DNA of 64,000 nt, taken from assembly GCF_027922265.1 (NCBI RefSeq), contig NZ_BSFI01000002.1, positions 62,001 to 126,000 of the forward strand, in the 5' to 3' direction. A model generated the notes under the pieces. It ran no database searches. It was given only the letters and a program-made list of their open reading frames with translations, and was not told the DNA's origin. This document shows, one piece after another, positions 9,325 to 20,103 of the stretch; position 1 is the stretch's first letter; each line of letters starts with the position of its first letter. A program made the translations under genes and the position numbers. This DNA is from Hansschlegelia plantiphila (lineage in GTDB: Bacteria; Pseudomonadota; Alphaproteobacteria; Rhizobiales; Methylopilaceae).

Positions 9325-9356
9325 GTCGCGGCCGCCACCCTTTTCCGAATAGAGCT

Positions 9357-9445
9357 CGTCGTGGTCCGGCTTGACCGGACCACCCATGCCCGAGCGTAGC
9401 GCTCGACGCCCGAGATGGGTCCTCCGGTCAAGCCGGAGGACGACG
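9357..9445. repeat. Intergenic palindromic element, family A, copy 1
   Basis: About 89 bp able to fold almost end to end. The arms start CGTCGTGGTCCGGCTTGACC and end GGTCAAGCCGGAGGACGACG. Each arm is itself a palindrome (GGTCCGG with CCGGACC; CCTCCGG with CCGGAGG) around the shared core CCGGCTTGACCGG. A second copy lies at 58890-58979. It sits just after a stop codon and before a convergent gene, as REP/BIME-like elements do. Confidence 0.75.
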
Positions 9446-9472
9446 TCGCGTTTTATACTGGGCGTTAACGCC

Positions 9473-9774
9473 TTACGCCGCGATCGGCGCCGGGTGAGGC
9501 ACGAGCCTGCGCCCGGCCTCGGTCAGCGCCAATCGCGCGCGCTGGGTGCGAGGGTCCCGGGCGGTCTCCTCGATCAGACCAAAGCCGTCGCTGAGATCCG
9601 ATATCGCCCGCAGCGTCAGCGCGTGCGCCACGCCGAACACCTTCGCGAAGGTCCTGCTGTCCGAGGCTACGCCCTGGTCGAGCGCGGCGATAACCGCGGC
9701 GTGCAGCGGCGACAGTTCCGGCGCGCGGGCGACGATCGCCTCGACCTCGGCCATGAAGGCGTCCGCCTCGTCCA

Positions 9775-9775
<1 letters not shown>
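9473..9775 (-). CDS. Small winged-helix (MarR-like) protein
   Basis: A 100-residue protein whose centre, SPLHAAVIAALDQGVASDSRTF then AKVFGVAHALTLRAISDL, looks like a helix-turn-helix, followed by a wing containing DPRTQRARLALTEAGRRLV, the MarR-type wing pattern. Its ATG at 9775 shares one base with the stop codon of the upstream molybdoenzyme gene (TGATG), so it is coupled to that gene. It may regulate the oxidoreductase or help in its assembly; the DNA-binding reading rests only on the HTH pattern. Confidence 0.7.
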
Positions 9776-12069
<2,294 letters not shown>

Positions 12070-12490
12070 AGCATTTTCCGATAATCGAGGATCGGGCCAA
12101 ACTGACCAACGGTGTTCGCGATGTACGCGCGAAGCCGCTGTCTTTCAAGATAAAAGGCCGAAAAGTGACGCAATTGGAAATGAAATGGTTCGATGGCTCG
12201 ATCGGGATTTTATATCGATGGGTAGGGCGCATTCGATTGAAGATCTCTATCGTTTGATCGTCACCAGCCGAGGTCGGAAGAGCGCTCGTTCCGCCGTCGC
12301 GTTGCGGCGCACTGTGTTTTCAGAAGAGATCCGCCACGGTCTTCAGCCGAACCTGAAGGCCTCGCGGTGCAGCCGCTCTTCCTTTCGGCCGGGGCGGGTC
12401 CTATAAGGCCGCCTTTCCCATGCGCCGGACGCTCGCCGCGCGCGCCGATCTGGCGACCCGAGCGCGTCCGCACCCCGTCGGAGGCGACCC
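12070..12490. other. 421-bp divergent intergenic region
   Basis: Spacer between the molybdoenzyme gene (minus) and yebC (plus). The half nearest the molybdoenzyme (12070-12260) is AT-richer, with TTTTATATCGAT near 12210, and probably holds that promoter. The half nearest yebC is GC-rich and contains CCTATAAGG near 12400, a weak -10-like element. No convincing gene, operator palindrome or RNA is visible. Short open frames here lack start context and family features. Confidence 0.5.
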
Positions 12491-13237
12491 GTGGCCGGGC
12501 ATTCGCAGTTCAAGAACATCATGCACCGCAAGGGCCGCCAGGACGCGGTCCGGGCGAAGCTGTTCTCAAAGCTCGCCCGCGAGATCACGGTGGCCGCCAA
12601 GGCGGGCCTGCCCGACCCGGCGATGAATGCGCGCCTGCGCCTCGCCATCCAGGCCGCGAAGGCCCAGTCCATGCCCAAGGACAACATCCAGCGCGCCATC
12701 ACCAAGGCGTCCGGCGCCGACGGCGACAACTATGAAGAGGTCCGCTACGAGGGCTATGGGCCCGGCGGCGTCGCCGTGATCGTCGAGGCGCTGACCGACA
12801 ACCGCAACCGCACGGCCTCGGCCGTTCGATCCTACTTTACGAAGTCCGGCGGGGCGTTGGGCGAGACGGGCTCGGTCGGCTTCATGTTCAACCGTGTCGG
12901 CGAGATCGTCTATCCGGCGAAGGCCGGCACGGCGGACGCTGTGCTCGAAGCTGCGATCGAAGCGGGCGCCGAGGACGTCGAATCGGACGACGAGAACCAC
13001 GTCGTGACCTGCGCCTTCGAGGATCTCGGCGAGGTCTCCAAGGCGCTCGAAGCGGCGCTCGGCGAGGCGGAGTCGGTAAAGGCCACGTGGCGGCCGAACG
13101 TCACCACCGCGCTCGACGAGGAGAAGGCGATCTCGCTGTTGAAGCTGATCGACACGCTCGACGACGACGACGACGTCCAGAACGTCTACGGCAATTACGA
13201 GATCTCCGACGAGATCATGGCCAAGCTCGACGCCTGA
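12491..13237 (+). CDS. yebC: YebC/PmpR-family regulator/translation factor
   Basis: A 248-residue cytosolic protein of the YebC family; members have been described as transcriptional regulators and more recently as factors easing ribosome stalling. It opens [19 protein letters not shown], the invariant family N-terminus (commonly MAGHSKWANIQHRK), so the GTG at 12491 is the start. Further landmarks are [16 protein letters not shown] and [19 protein letters not shown]. It is followed 3 bp later by the convergent histidine kinase gene. The usual ruvC neighbour is absent. Confidence 0.93.
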   Translation: MAGHSQFKNIMHRKGRQDAVRAKLFSKLAREITVAAKAGLPDPAMNARLRLAIQAAKAQSMPKDNIQRAITKASGADGDNYEEVRYEGYGPGGVAVIVEALTDNRNRTASAVRSYFTKSGGALGETGSVGFMFNRVGEIVYPAKAGTADAVLEAAIEAGAEDVESDDENHVVTCAFEDLGEVSKALEAALGEAESVKATWRPNVTTALDEEKAISLLKLIDTLDDDDDVQNVYGNYEISDEIMAKLDA

Positions 13238-13240
13238 GCG

Positions 13241-14806
13241 TCAGCCCGCACGCCTCAGCGCCGCAGCCGGCGTCTCGGCGCGGTTGCGGGCGGGGGTGGC
13301 CTTCTCCGGCACCGGGGCGAGCGCGCTGATGATGCGGCTCGCGGGCAGGGCGACGATCACCTCAGTGCCCTCGCGCAGCTTGCTCTTCAGCGAGAACGAG
13401 CCGCCATGCAGGTCGATCAGGCCCTTCACGATAGGTAGGCCGAGGCCCGCTCCCTGTTCGGCGCTCTTCATGGCGAGCGACCCCTGCCCGAAAGAGGCGA
13501 GCACGGTCGGAATCTCGTTCTCCGGGATGCCGGGTCCGGTGTCGGCGACCGAAACATACTGACCGCCGGACGCGGTCCAGCCGACCTTCAGGCGAATTTC
13601 GCCGCCTTGCGGGGTGAACTTGATGGCGTTCGACAGCAGGTTGAGCGTGATCTGGCGCATCGCCCGCTCGTCCGCCCAGACCGGCGGAAGGCCAGGTTCG
13701 ACAGATTCGCGGATTGTGATGCCGCGATTCTTCGCGCGTAACGTGAGCAGATGGCGGCAATCCTCGACCACGTAGGCAAGATTGACGCTTTCCTCGTTCA
13801 GCTCGTAGCGGCCGGCCTCGATGCGCGACAGGTCGAGGATCTCGTTGATGAGGTTCAGCAGGTGCTGGCCGCTGTCGTGGATATCGCCGGCGTATTCCTT
13901 GTAGGTCGGCGTCACGTGAGCGCCGAAAATCTCCGACTTCATAACCTCGGAGAAGCCGAGGATGGCGTTGAGCGGTGTTCGGAGCTCGTGGCTCATGGTG
14001 GCGAGGAAGCGCGACTTGGCGAGGTTGGCCTCCTCGGCGCGGCGACGGGCGTCGTCGGAGTTCGCCTTGGCCTGTTCGAGCTCGCCGATCAGCGCGTCCT
14101 TCTCGGCGCGGAACTCAAGCGTCTCGAGGGTGTTGCGGTAGAGCCTGTGGGCGAGCAGGAGGAAGTAGATCTCCGCTCCGGCGGTCATGGCGGCGACGGC
14201 GCTCGAGGCGGCCCCGCCGCGAAGCGAGTAGACGACGATGACGATGGCGGCGATCGGAAGGGTGCCGGCGAAGACTGCGGCGGGAATGCTGGCCGCGAGC
14301 ATGGTGGCGACCGCGACGCCGACAAGCATGACGAAGAGCGACACGACCTGGGCCGCTTCGCTGGCGATCTCGGCCTGGCCGAGCAGGATGACGATCGACG
14401 CCCAGGCGAGACCGTTGACGAGTTCGGCGGCGGCGAACCGCAGGCGCCAGATGCGAATGTCGGCCGCGTTGCGCTCGGCGCGCTGGAAGCGGCGGGCGAA
14501 GAACACGACGACCGCATGCCCCGCCAGCACGACCGCGAGCCAGGTGAGGGCGACCCGCGGCTCGATCCAGATGGTCGCGACCGCGGTTATAGCCGCGGCG
14601 AGCGCGAGCACCACGGCCAAGGCGGAGAGCCGGTTATGCGCGTAGATGCGGGCAAGTTCGAGGTCGAAAGCCGGGCGCGTGCCGCTGGTCGAAGTCAGTC
14701 GCTCGCGCGCGGCGCGCACCTTCGCCGTCACCGACCGCCGGCGGTCGGAGGTTTCGTTCGGCCGTCGCTCGGACATCCGGTCCGCCGGAAGGTCGAACAT
14801 GTCCAC
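13241..14806 (-). CDS. Membrane sensor histidine kinase, PleC/PdhS-like core
   Basis: A 521-residue histidine kinase. Residues 55-220 hold about six hydrophobic segments (LSALAVVLALAAAITAVATI; ALTWLAVVLAGHAVVVFFA; further pairs), then a coiled linker at 225-265. The HisKA box MSHELRTPLNAILGFSEVM places the phospho-acceptor at His273. The catalytic domain shows the N box LLSNAIKFTPQGG, G1 box VADTGPGIPENE and G2 box GAGLGLPIVKGL. No PAS or periplasmic sensing domain is present, so sensing is probably in the membrane domain. No response regulator gene is adjacent. The core resembles kinases of the PleC/DivJ/PdhS group. ATGs at codons 3 and 11 are alternative starts. Confidence 0.88.
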   Translation of the reverse strand: MDMFDLPADRMSERRPNETSDRRRSVTAKVRAARERLTSTSGTRPAFDLELARIYAHNRLSALAVVLALAAAITAVATIWIEPRVALTWLAVVLAGHAVVVFFARRFQRAERNAADIRIWRLRFAAAELVNGLAWASIVILLGQAEIASEAAQVVSLFVMLVGVAVATMLAASIPAAVFAGTLPIAAIVIVVYSLRGGAASSAVAAMTAGAEIYFLLLAHRLYRNTLETLEFRAEKDALIGELEQAKANSDDARRRAEEANLAKSRFLATMSHELRTPLNAILGFSEVMKSEIFGAHVTPTYKEYAGDIHDSGQHLLNLINEILDLSRIEAGRYELNEESVNLAYVVEDCRHLLTLRAKNRGITIRESVEPGLPPVWADERAMRQITLNLLSNAIKFTPQGGEIRLKVGWTASGGQYVSVADTGPGIPENEIPTVLASFGQGSLAMKSAEQGAGLGLPIVKGLIDLHGGSFSLKSKLREGTEVIVALPASRIISALAPVPEKATPARNRAETPAAALRRAG

Positions 14807-14871
14807 GTGTCAGCCTGTCCTGCCGGGAGTCCGCGTCGAACTCCGACCATGGCTGCGAAACGATTAAGACC

Positions 14872-15543
14872 GTGCTGACGGATCCGGTCGAATTGAATGC
14901 TGTCGATCAACCTGAGGACGCAGAGGGCGACCGGCTCCAGGCGCTGCTCTCGCGCATCCACGCTTGCACGATCTGCCGCGACCAGCCGAGGGGCCGTCCT
15001 CTGCCGCATCCGCCGCGACCGGTCGTGCGCGCGCGAGCGACGGCCCGGATCGCGATCTGCGGGCAGGCGCCGGGGACGCGGGTGCATGCGAGCGGCGTGC
15101 CGTTCTCCGACCCATCGGGAGTCAGGCTGCGGGCGTGGCTCGGGCTGACGCCCGAGGAGTTCTATGACGAGGGGCGGATCGCGATCGCGCCGATGGGCTT
15201 CTGCTTTCCCGGCCAGACGCCAGATGGATCTGACCTTCCGCCCCGCAAGGAATGCGCGCCGGCGTGGAGGGCGGCCCTGTTCGCGGAGCTCCCCAAGGTC
15301 GAGCTGGTGCTGGCGGTCGGCCGCCCGGCGCAGATCTGGCATCTCGGGCGCGAGGCGGGACCCAGCCTCGGCGCCGCCGTTGCGGATTGGCGCCGGCTGA
15401 TCGCGCGGCCCGGGCTGCCGGTCGTCGCGCCGTTGCCGCATCCCTCCTGGCGCAACAATGTCTGGCTGAAGCGCAATCCCTGGTTCGAGGCTGAGACCGC
15501 GCCTGAGCTCCGCCGGATGGTGCGGGCGCTGCTCGACGCCTGA
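14872..15543 (+). CDS. Uracil-DNA glycosylase family protein
   Basis: A 223-residue protein of the UDG superfamily (COG1573-like), likely cytosolic. Landmarks are CTICRD near residue 32, the motif ICGQAPGTRVHASGVPFSDPSG that corresponds to UDG motif A, MGFCFPG, RKECAP, and a C-terminal LPHPSWRNN matching the HPS motif. Four cysteines in these positions could bind a [4Fe-4S] cluster as in family 4 enzymes. It starts at GTG 14872. Whether it removes uracil or another base, or handles non-DNA substrates, is not decided by the sequence. Confidence 0.8.
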   Translation: MLTDPVELNAVDQPEDAEGDRLQALLSRIHACTICRDQPRGRPLPHPPRPVVRARATARIAICGQAPGTRVHASGVPFSDPSGVRLRAWLGLTPEEFYDEGRIAIAPMGFCFPGQTPDGSDLPPRKECAPAWRAALFAELPKVELVLAVGRPAQIWHLGREAGPSLGAAVADWRRLIARPGLPVVAPLPHPSWRNNVWLKRNPWFEAETAPELRRMVRALLDA

Positions 15544-15620
15544 TTCGTTTTGAACCGCGCCGCGCAGGGCCGGGGGACCCCGGGCGTGACATGGGGACAT
15601 GCGAGACAGGAGAGTTCAAC

Positions 15621-16145
15621 ATGGTCCGCACCATCGCAGCTTCGCTCGTCGCCGCGCTTCTGGCGACCACCGCCGGATCGGTCGCCGCCAAGGCGGCCGA
15701 CGATCAGGACGCGACCGCCCGCAAGGAGCGCGTCGAGAAGTTAAACGCGCGAATCGAGAAGCGCTTCACCGCCCTCGACAAGAACAAGGACGGGTCGCTC
15801 GACCGCGCGGAGATTCAGGCGACGCTCGGCAAGGCCTTCGACCGCATGGACAAGAACCATGACGGCGTGCTTGACGCCGACGAGATCAAGGCGATGACCG
15901 AGAGGGCCTCCCAGCGCGGCGGCAAGGCAGGCGAGATGGCCGAAGCCCGGCTGAAGCGCGCCGACAAGAACGGCGACGGCAAGGTGACGAAGGAAGAGTT
16001 CTCCGACGCCGAGCCCCGCTGGCTCGCCCGCGCCGACAAGGACAAGAACGAGACGGTGACGAAGGCCGAGCTTGACGCTTTCCTCGCGCATCGCGAGAAG
16101 CGGGCGGAGACGGGGGCCGGCAAGGCCGGCGACTCCGCGAACTGA
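15621..16145 (+). CDS. Exported EF-hand calcium-binding protein
   Basis: A 174-residue protein with a Sec signal peptide (MVRTIAASLVAALLATTAGSVAA) and four calcium-loop-like motifs: DKNKDGSLDRAE, DKNHDGVLDADE, DKNGDGKVTKEE and DKDKNETVTKAE. All but the last have the canonical DxDxDG-like spacing, so it is a likely periplasmic Ca2+ binder. The ATG at 15621 is preceded by AGGAGA with good spacing; the ten upstream in-frame codons are not used. It precedes an ECF sigma / anti-sigma / metal-sensor trio, suggesting one cell-envelope stress or metal-response unit. Confidence 0.88.
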   Translation: MVRTIAASLVAALLATTAGSVAAKAADDQDATARKERVEKLNARIEKRFTALDKNKDGSLDRAEIQATLGKAFDRMDKNHDGVLDADEIKAMTERASQRGGKAGEMAEARLKRADKNGDGKVTKEEFSDAEPRWLARADKDKNETVTKAELDAFLAHREKRAETGAGKAGDSAN

Positions 16146-16173
16146 TGGGATGCGCAGGGGGCGGGAGTGCGGC

Positions 16174-16809
16174 ATGACGGCGGCGATCAGCCTCATCAGT
16201 TCCGCTCCCGGCGTACGCCGGGTGCCGGGATTTGATCCGGCGCGGCCTGAGAGGGCCGCGGCGGATGAGGACGATGCGCTGATGGCGCGCGTCGCGGAGG
16301 GCGACCAACGGGCCTTCGCGCGGCTCGTCGCCCGGCACTCGCCCCGCGCCCAGGCGCTCGCCCACCGCTTCACCGGCGCGGCCGGCGAGGCCGAGGATAT
16401 CGTCCAGGAGGCGTTCTGGAGAGTGTGGCGGTCCGCCGGCCGCTGGACCCCGGGCGGCGCGCGGTTCTCGACCTGGCTCCACCGCATCGTCGTGAATCTC
16501 TGCGTCGACCACGACCGCAGGCGGCGGATCCGCCGTCTTCTGCCCTTCGCCGACGCGTTCGATCCGCCGTCGGACGATGTCGGGCCGGAGCGCACGATCG
16601 TGGGTCGCGGCGAGATGGCGGCGCTGAGGATCGATATCGGCAAGTTGCCCGCCCGCCAGCGCGCCGCGCTGCTGCTGTCGGCAGACGGCGAACGCTCCAA
16701 CGCCGAGATCGCGACCGTGTTGCAAACGACCGAAAAGGCTGTCGAATCCATGCTGGTGCGCGCGCGGCGAACGCTGCGCGGCAAGCTCGCCGCGCGTGGG
16801 GAGATGTGA
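16174..16809 (+). CDS. ECF-type RNA polymerase sigma factor
   Basis: A roughly 211-residue sigma-70-family ECF factor. Region 2 is clear: DDALMARVAEGDQRAFARL, then AEDIVQEAFWRVWRSAGRW and FSTWLHRIVVNLCVDHDRRR. Region 4 follows: LPARQRAALLLSADGERSN, then AEIATVLQTTEKAVESMLVRARRTL. The start is taken as the ATG at 16174, which has GGGAG 8 nt upstream; an ATG at 16150 and further upstream codons are alternatives. The anti-sigma-like gene starts 1 bp after its stop codon, so the pair is coupled. Confidence 0.9.
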   Translation: MTAAISLISSAPGVRRVPGFDPARPERAAADEDDALMARVAEGDQRAFARLVARHSPRAQALAHRFTGAAGEAEDIVQEAFWRVWRSAGRWTPGGARFSTWLHRIVVNLCVDHDRRRRIRRLLPFADAFDPPSDDVGPERTIVGRGEMAALRIDIGKLPARQRAALLLSADGERSNAEIATVLQTTEKAVESMLVRARRTLRGKLAARGEM

Positions 16810-16810
16810 G

Positions 16811-17242
16811 ATGACTGATTCAGCGGCTCTAGAGACGCTTAGCCTCCGCTTCGACGCCTACGGGCCCGCTCTCTCGCACTGGCCGGAGCGCGAGGCCGCC
16901 GAGGCGCGCGCGCTGTTCGCCCGCTCGGCCGAGGCGCGGCGCATCCAGAAACAGGCGAACCTGCTCGCGGAGCTCGTCGAGCGCGCGGCTGAGGCCGAGG
17001 CGCCGAACGGGCTGGCGTTCCGCATCGTCGGAGAGGTCGCCGCACGCCGGGCCGACAGGTTTTCATGGCTGATGGGGTCGCCTGGTCGCTTTGGTTTCGC
17101 CGGCGCGAGCTTCTGCGTCGCGGCGCTCGCGGTCGGGGTTGCGCTCGGCGCGTTCGCCGAACCCCAGCAGACAGGCGCCACCGTGGCCAATCTCGATCTC
17201 GGCGCCGCCTTCGAGGTCTCGCTGGTGGACGGCGACCTGTGA
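16811..17242 (+). CDS. Putative anti-sigma factor with one membrane span
   Basis: A 143-residue protein. The N-terminal 75 residues are helical and charged (ETLSLRFDAYGPALSHWPE, then EAAEARALFARSAEARR). They are followed by a single membrane span near residues 95-118 (FGFAGASFCVAALAVGVALG) and a short periplasmic tail. This layout and the position directly after the ECF sigma gene fit an anti-sigma factor. No zinc-finger (HxxxCxxC) signature is present, so it would be a non-ZAS type. It overlaps the next gene by GTGA. Confidence 0.75.
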   Translation: MTDSAALETLSLRFDAYGPALSHWPEREAAEARALFARSAEARRIQKQANLLAELVERAAEAEAPNGLAFRIVGEVAARRADRFSWLMGSPGRFGFAGASFCVAALAVGVALGAFAEPQQTGATVANLDLGAAFEVSLVDGDL

Positions 17243-17676
17243 CGATGACGCGTCGCCCAAACAGCCTCCTCTATGCGCTGCTTGCGGTTTCGCTGGCGGC
17301 GAATCTGATCGGCGCGGGCTATTTGGGCTTCGTCGGCTTTCGGCCGAAGCCGCCGCCGCGGACGGTCGAGACCACGATCAACTTCGTTTCGGGCCGCTAT
17401 CCGCCGACGGTCGCCAAGGCCGTGCGGGAGAAGCTCGAGGCGCGGCGCGACGAACTCAAGAACGCCCTCGACGAGATGAAGATCGCCCGTCGCGCGACAC
17501 GCGATGCGATGAGCGACGTCCCGTTCGACGCCGCCCGCGTCGACGCCGCATTCGCCGACGCGCGCGCAAAGGCTGCAGATTTCCAGAAGGTGATCCACTC
17601 CGCGATCATCGAGGCGCTGCCCGACGTGGCGGAGGGCGACCGCGCCAAGATTGACAGATCCGAAGGCGGCGACTGA
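17239..17676 (+). CDS. Periplasmic heavy-metal sensor family protein (CnrX/ZraP-like)
   Basis: A 145-residue protein with an N-terminal membrane anchor (LLYALLAVSLAANLIGAGYLG) and a helical periplasmic domain (VREKLEARRDELKNALDEMK, then IARRATRDAMSDVPFDAARV), the layout of the heavy-metal-resistance / CnrX-like family. It starts either at the GTG at 17239, which overlaps the anti-sigma stop codon, or at the ATG at 17245. As third gene after the sigma and anti-sigma genes it is the likely signal-sensing partner. The signal, metal or envelope stress, is unknown; few obvious metal ligands (His, Met, Cys) are visible. Confidence 0.78.
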   Translation: MTMTRRPNSLLYALLAVSLAANLIGAGYLGFVGFRPKPPPRTVETTINFVSGRYPPTVAKAVREKLEARRDELKNALDEMKIARRATRDAMSDVPFDAARVDAAFADARAKAADFQKVIHSAIIEALPDVAEGDRAKIDRSEGGD

Positions 17677-17701
17677 CGCGCCGGATCTTCGGGCTTGGTG
17701 G

Positions 17702-18421
17702 TCAGGCGGTTCGCAGGTGGCGCGTCATCCGCCGCTCCAGAGCGTTCCAGATGCGGCGCACGATCTCGACCAGCGCGAGATAGATCAGCGCGGCCCAGAG
17801 ATAGACCTCGAAATCGAGCGAGCCGGAGAACGCCCGCTTGCTCGCGCCCATCAGGTCGACGACCGTGACGACGCTCGCGAGCGAGCTCGCCTTGATCATC
17901 AGGATGAGTTCGTTGCCAAGCGGGCGAAGCGCGAGGATGAGCGCCTGCGGACCCACGATCGCCCGGTAGATCCCGAACTGCCCGAAGCCGAGCGCGCGGC
18001 CGGCCTCGATCTGGCCAGCGGGGATCGCCTGCGCCGCGCCGCGCAGGATCTCCGCCTGATAGGACGCGGTGTTGAGGGTGAAGGTCAGGATCGCGCACCA
18101 GAACGCGTCGCGGAACATCCACCAGACTCCCGCCGCCTGAAGCGCGCCGTGGAACTGGGCCGCGCCGTAATAGAGCAGGAAGAGCTGCGCGAGCAGGGGC
18201 GTGCCCCGGAAGAAACCGGTGAAGCCGGTCGCCGCGGCGCGGAGCAGCGGGCCGCCTTCGACGCGGACGAAAGCGAGCGGCAAAGCAAGGGCGAAGCCGA
18301 GCGGGACGGAGATCGCGACCAACGCCAGCGTCGTCCTGAGGCCCCGCAGCAAGCTTGGGCCGTACTGATCGAGCAGGACGGGGTCGAACCCCGCCGAGCC
18401 CAGAAAATCCGCCGCCGTCAT
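17702..18421 (-). CDS. Polar amino-acid ABC transporter permease (HisM-like)
   Basis: A 239-residue inner-membrane permease of the His/Glu/Gln/Arg/opine family. It shows several hydrophobic spans beginning LLRGLRTTLALVAISVPLGFA, the family TTLALV...FFRGTPLLAQLFLLYYG signature, and the EAA loop EAGRALGFGQFGIYRAIVGPQ that contacts the ATPase. It overlaps the upstream permease gene by 4 bp and, with that gene and the binding-protein gene, forms an uptake operon. No ATPase gene is present before the convergent sensor gene at 17676, so the ATPase must be encoded elsewhere. Confidence 0.88.
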   Translation of the reverse strand: MTAADFLGSAGFDPVLLDQYGPSLLRGLRTTLALVAISVPLGFALALPLAFVRVEGGPLLRAAATGFTGFFRGTPLLAQLFLLYYGAAQFHGALQAAGVWWMFRDAFWCAILTFTLNTASYQAEILRGAAQAIPAGQIEAGRALGFGQFGIYRAIVGPQALILALRPLGNELILMIKASSLASVVTVVDLMGASKRAFSGSLDFEVYLWAALIYLALVEIVRRIWNALERRMTRHLRTA

Positions 18422-19164
18422 CCTTGGCGAGCCGCGGAGGCGAAGCTGCGGCCGGCCCGGCGTTCGAGCCAGAGGGCGCCGGCGGTCGAGAGACCGGAGA
18501 GCCCCAGATAGAGCAGGCAGGCGACGAGGTAGAACAGGAACGGCTCATGCGTCGCGCGCGCCGCGACGTCGGACTGGCGCATGAGCTCGGCGAGCGCGAT
18601 GACGGAGACCAGAGAGGTGTCCTTGAGCATCACCAGCCAGTTGTTGGTGAGGCCCGGCAGCGCCAGCCGCCAGACCTGGGGCAGGATCACCAGCCGGAAC
18701 GTCGCGAAGCGCGACAGGCCGAGGGATTCCGCCGCTTCCCGCTGGCTTCCGGGAACGCCGCGGATGGCGCCGAGGAAGACCTCGCTCGAAAACGCTCCGA
18801 AGACGAGCGCGAGCGCGACGACGCCGGCGGTGAAGCCGTCGACCGCCGCGGCGAAGCCCGACGGCTCGCGCCCCGTCAGCCGCTCCGTCCACGCGACCGA
18901 CGCGCTCAGCAGGCGCGGCGCCCCGAAATAGACGATGAAGATCGTGAGCAGTTCAGGCAGGCCGCGGAAGACGGTGGTGTAGGCTTCGCCGAACAGACGG
19001 CCGGTCCAGGAGCGCGAATCCTTCAGGAGCGCGACGCCAAGCCCGATCCCGAGCCCGAAGGGCAGGGCGGTCAGCGCGAGGCGGACAGTGAGCCAGAGCC
19101 CGGAGAGAAGTTCGTCCCCCCAGCCGTCCGGCCCATAGGCGAGAGACGCCAGCGCCTCGCTCAC
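18418..19164 (-). CDS. Polar amino-acid ABC transporter permease (HisQ-like)
   Basis: A 248-residue permease paralogous to the downstream gene. It contains LLSGLWLTVRLALTALPFGLG, YTTVFRGLPELLTIFIVYFG with the family FRGxPxLL motif, VFLGAIRGVPGSQREAAESL with the EAA loop, and PGLTNNWLVMLKDTSLVSVI, a HisQ/ArtQ signature. It lies between the binding-protein gene (32 bp upstream) and the HisM-like gene (4-bp overlap). The heterodimer should form the transmembrane channel. Confidence 0.88.
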   Translation of the reverse strand: MSEALASLAYGPDGWGDELLSGLWLTVRLALTALPFGLGIGLGVALLKDSRSWTGRLFGEAYTTVFRGLPELLTIFIVYFGAPRLLSASVAWTERLTGREPSGFAAAVDGFTAGVVALALVFGAFSSEVFLGAIRGVPGSQREAAESLGLSRFATFRLVILPQVWRLALPGLTNNWLVMLKDTSLVSVIALAELMRQSDVAARATHEPFLFYLVACLLYLGLSGLSTAGALWLERRAGRSFASAARQG

Positions 19165-19196
19165 CCGCCGTCGCTCTCCCGCGCGCTACCCCCTCC

Positions 19197-20003
19197 TCAA
19201 TACAGGCTGAAGGGAAAGTATTTGGCGTTTATCTTGGCATAGGCGCCGTTGGCCCGGATGTCGGCGATGCCCTTGTCGATCAGAGCCTTGAGATCCGGGT
19301 CGTCCTTACGCAGACCGGCGCCGATGCCCTCGCCGAAATATTTCGGATCGTTCACGTCCGCGCCGATCATCTGGCAGCATCGGCCGTCGGGCGATTTCTC
19401 GAGCCAGGGCAGCATCACCACCTTGTCGGCGAGAACGGCGTCGACCCGGCCCGAGGCGAGATCGAGATTGGCTTCGTCCTGGGTGGCGTAGAGTTTGATC
19501 TCGGCGCCGGCGGGGGCGAACACTCCGTCGAGATATTTGGCGCTGACCGTCGCGCTCTGCGCGCCGATGGTCTTGCCGGCCATCGCTTGCGGGGTCGGCA
19601 CAAGCGCGGCGTTCTTCTTGTCGGCGACGAAGAGAGCCGGGGATTGATAGTATTTGTTGGAGAAGGCGATCGCGTTCTTTCGCTCTTCGGTGATCGACAT
19701 CGAGGCGAAGATCGCGTCGTACTTGCCTGCGAGAAGCGCCGGGATCAGCCCATCCCAATCCTGCGCCACGAATTCGCAGGTGACTTTCTCCTCGTCGCAG
19801 ATCGCCTTGGCGATATCGATGTCGAAGCCCTGGAGCTGCTGGTTGGAATCGACGAAATTGAATGGCGGATAGGCGCCCTCCGTCCCGATCCTGATCGTCG
19901 TCCATTCCTTGGCCTGCAGCGAGGGCGGCGCGAGGCTCGCCGCGATCAGAGCAAGGAGGGTCGCGCAGAGCGCGCGCCGCGAAACACCCAGGGCCAGGCG
20001 CAT
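19197..20003 (-). CDS. Periplasmic amino-acid-binding protein (HisJ/ArgT-like)
   Basis: A roughly 268-residue solute-binding protein, family 3. Signal peptide MRLALGVSRRALCATLLALI; the mature part opens TIRIGTEGAYPPFNFVDSNQ, then GFDIDIAKAICDE, DWDGLIPALLAGKYDAIFAS and MSITEERKNAIAFSNKYYQSP, the pattern of lysine/arginine/ornithine or histidine binders. The ATG at 20003 follows GGGGAGAA with good spacing; 31 in-frame codons upstream look like leader. The adjacent paired cysteines (GRCCQMIG) late in the protein are unusual and could form or block a disulfide. Exact ligand not deducible. Confidence 0.88.
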   Translation of the reverse strand: MRLALGVSRRALCATLLALIAASLAPPSLQAKEWTTIRIGTEGAYPPFNFVDSNQQLQGFDIDIAKAICDEEKVTCEFVAQDWDGLIPALLAGKYDAIFASMSITEERKNAIAFSNKYYQSPALFVADKKNAALVPTPQAMAGKTIGAQSATVSAKYLDGVFAPAGAEIKLYATQDEANLDLASGRVDAVLADKVVMLPWLEKSPDGRCCQMIGADVNDPKYFGEGIGAGLRKDDPDLKALIDKGIADIRANGAYAKINAKYFPFSLY

Positions 20004-20103
20004 GCTGTGGTTTCTCCCCAAGCCCGGCGGGGCGCCGAAACGGTCCGTTCCCCTGAGGCCTCTGACGACCATTCCACTCGCGGAAAGCGGCGGCAAGGCG
20101 ACG

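Noticed and set aside
12185..12406. Small gene in the molybdoenzyme / yebC spacer
   Set aside because: No ribosome-binding site, no family features, Arg/Ser-rich translation typical of random GC-rich DNA.
15551..15590. ECF-type -35 element (TGAACC) before the EF-hand gene
   Set aside because: No matching -10 element at the proper distance; could not be supported.
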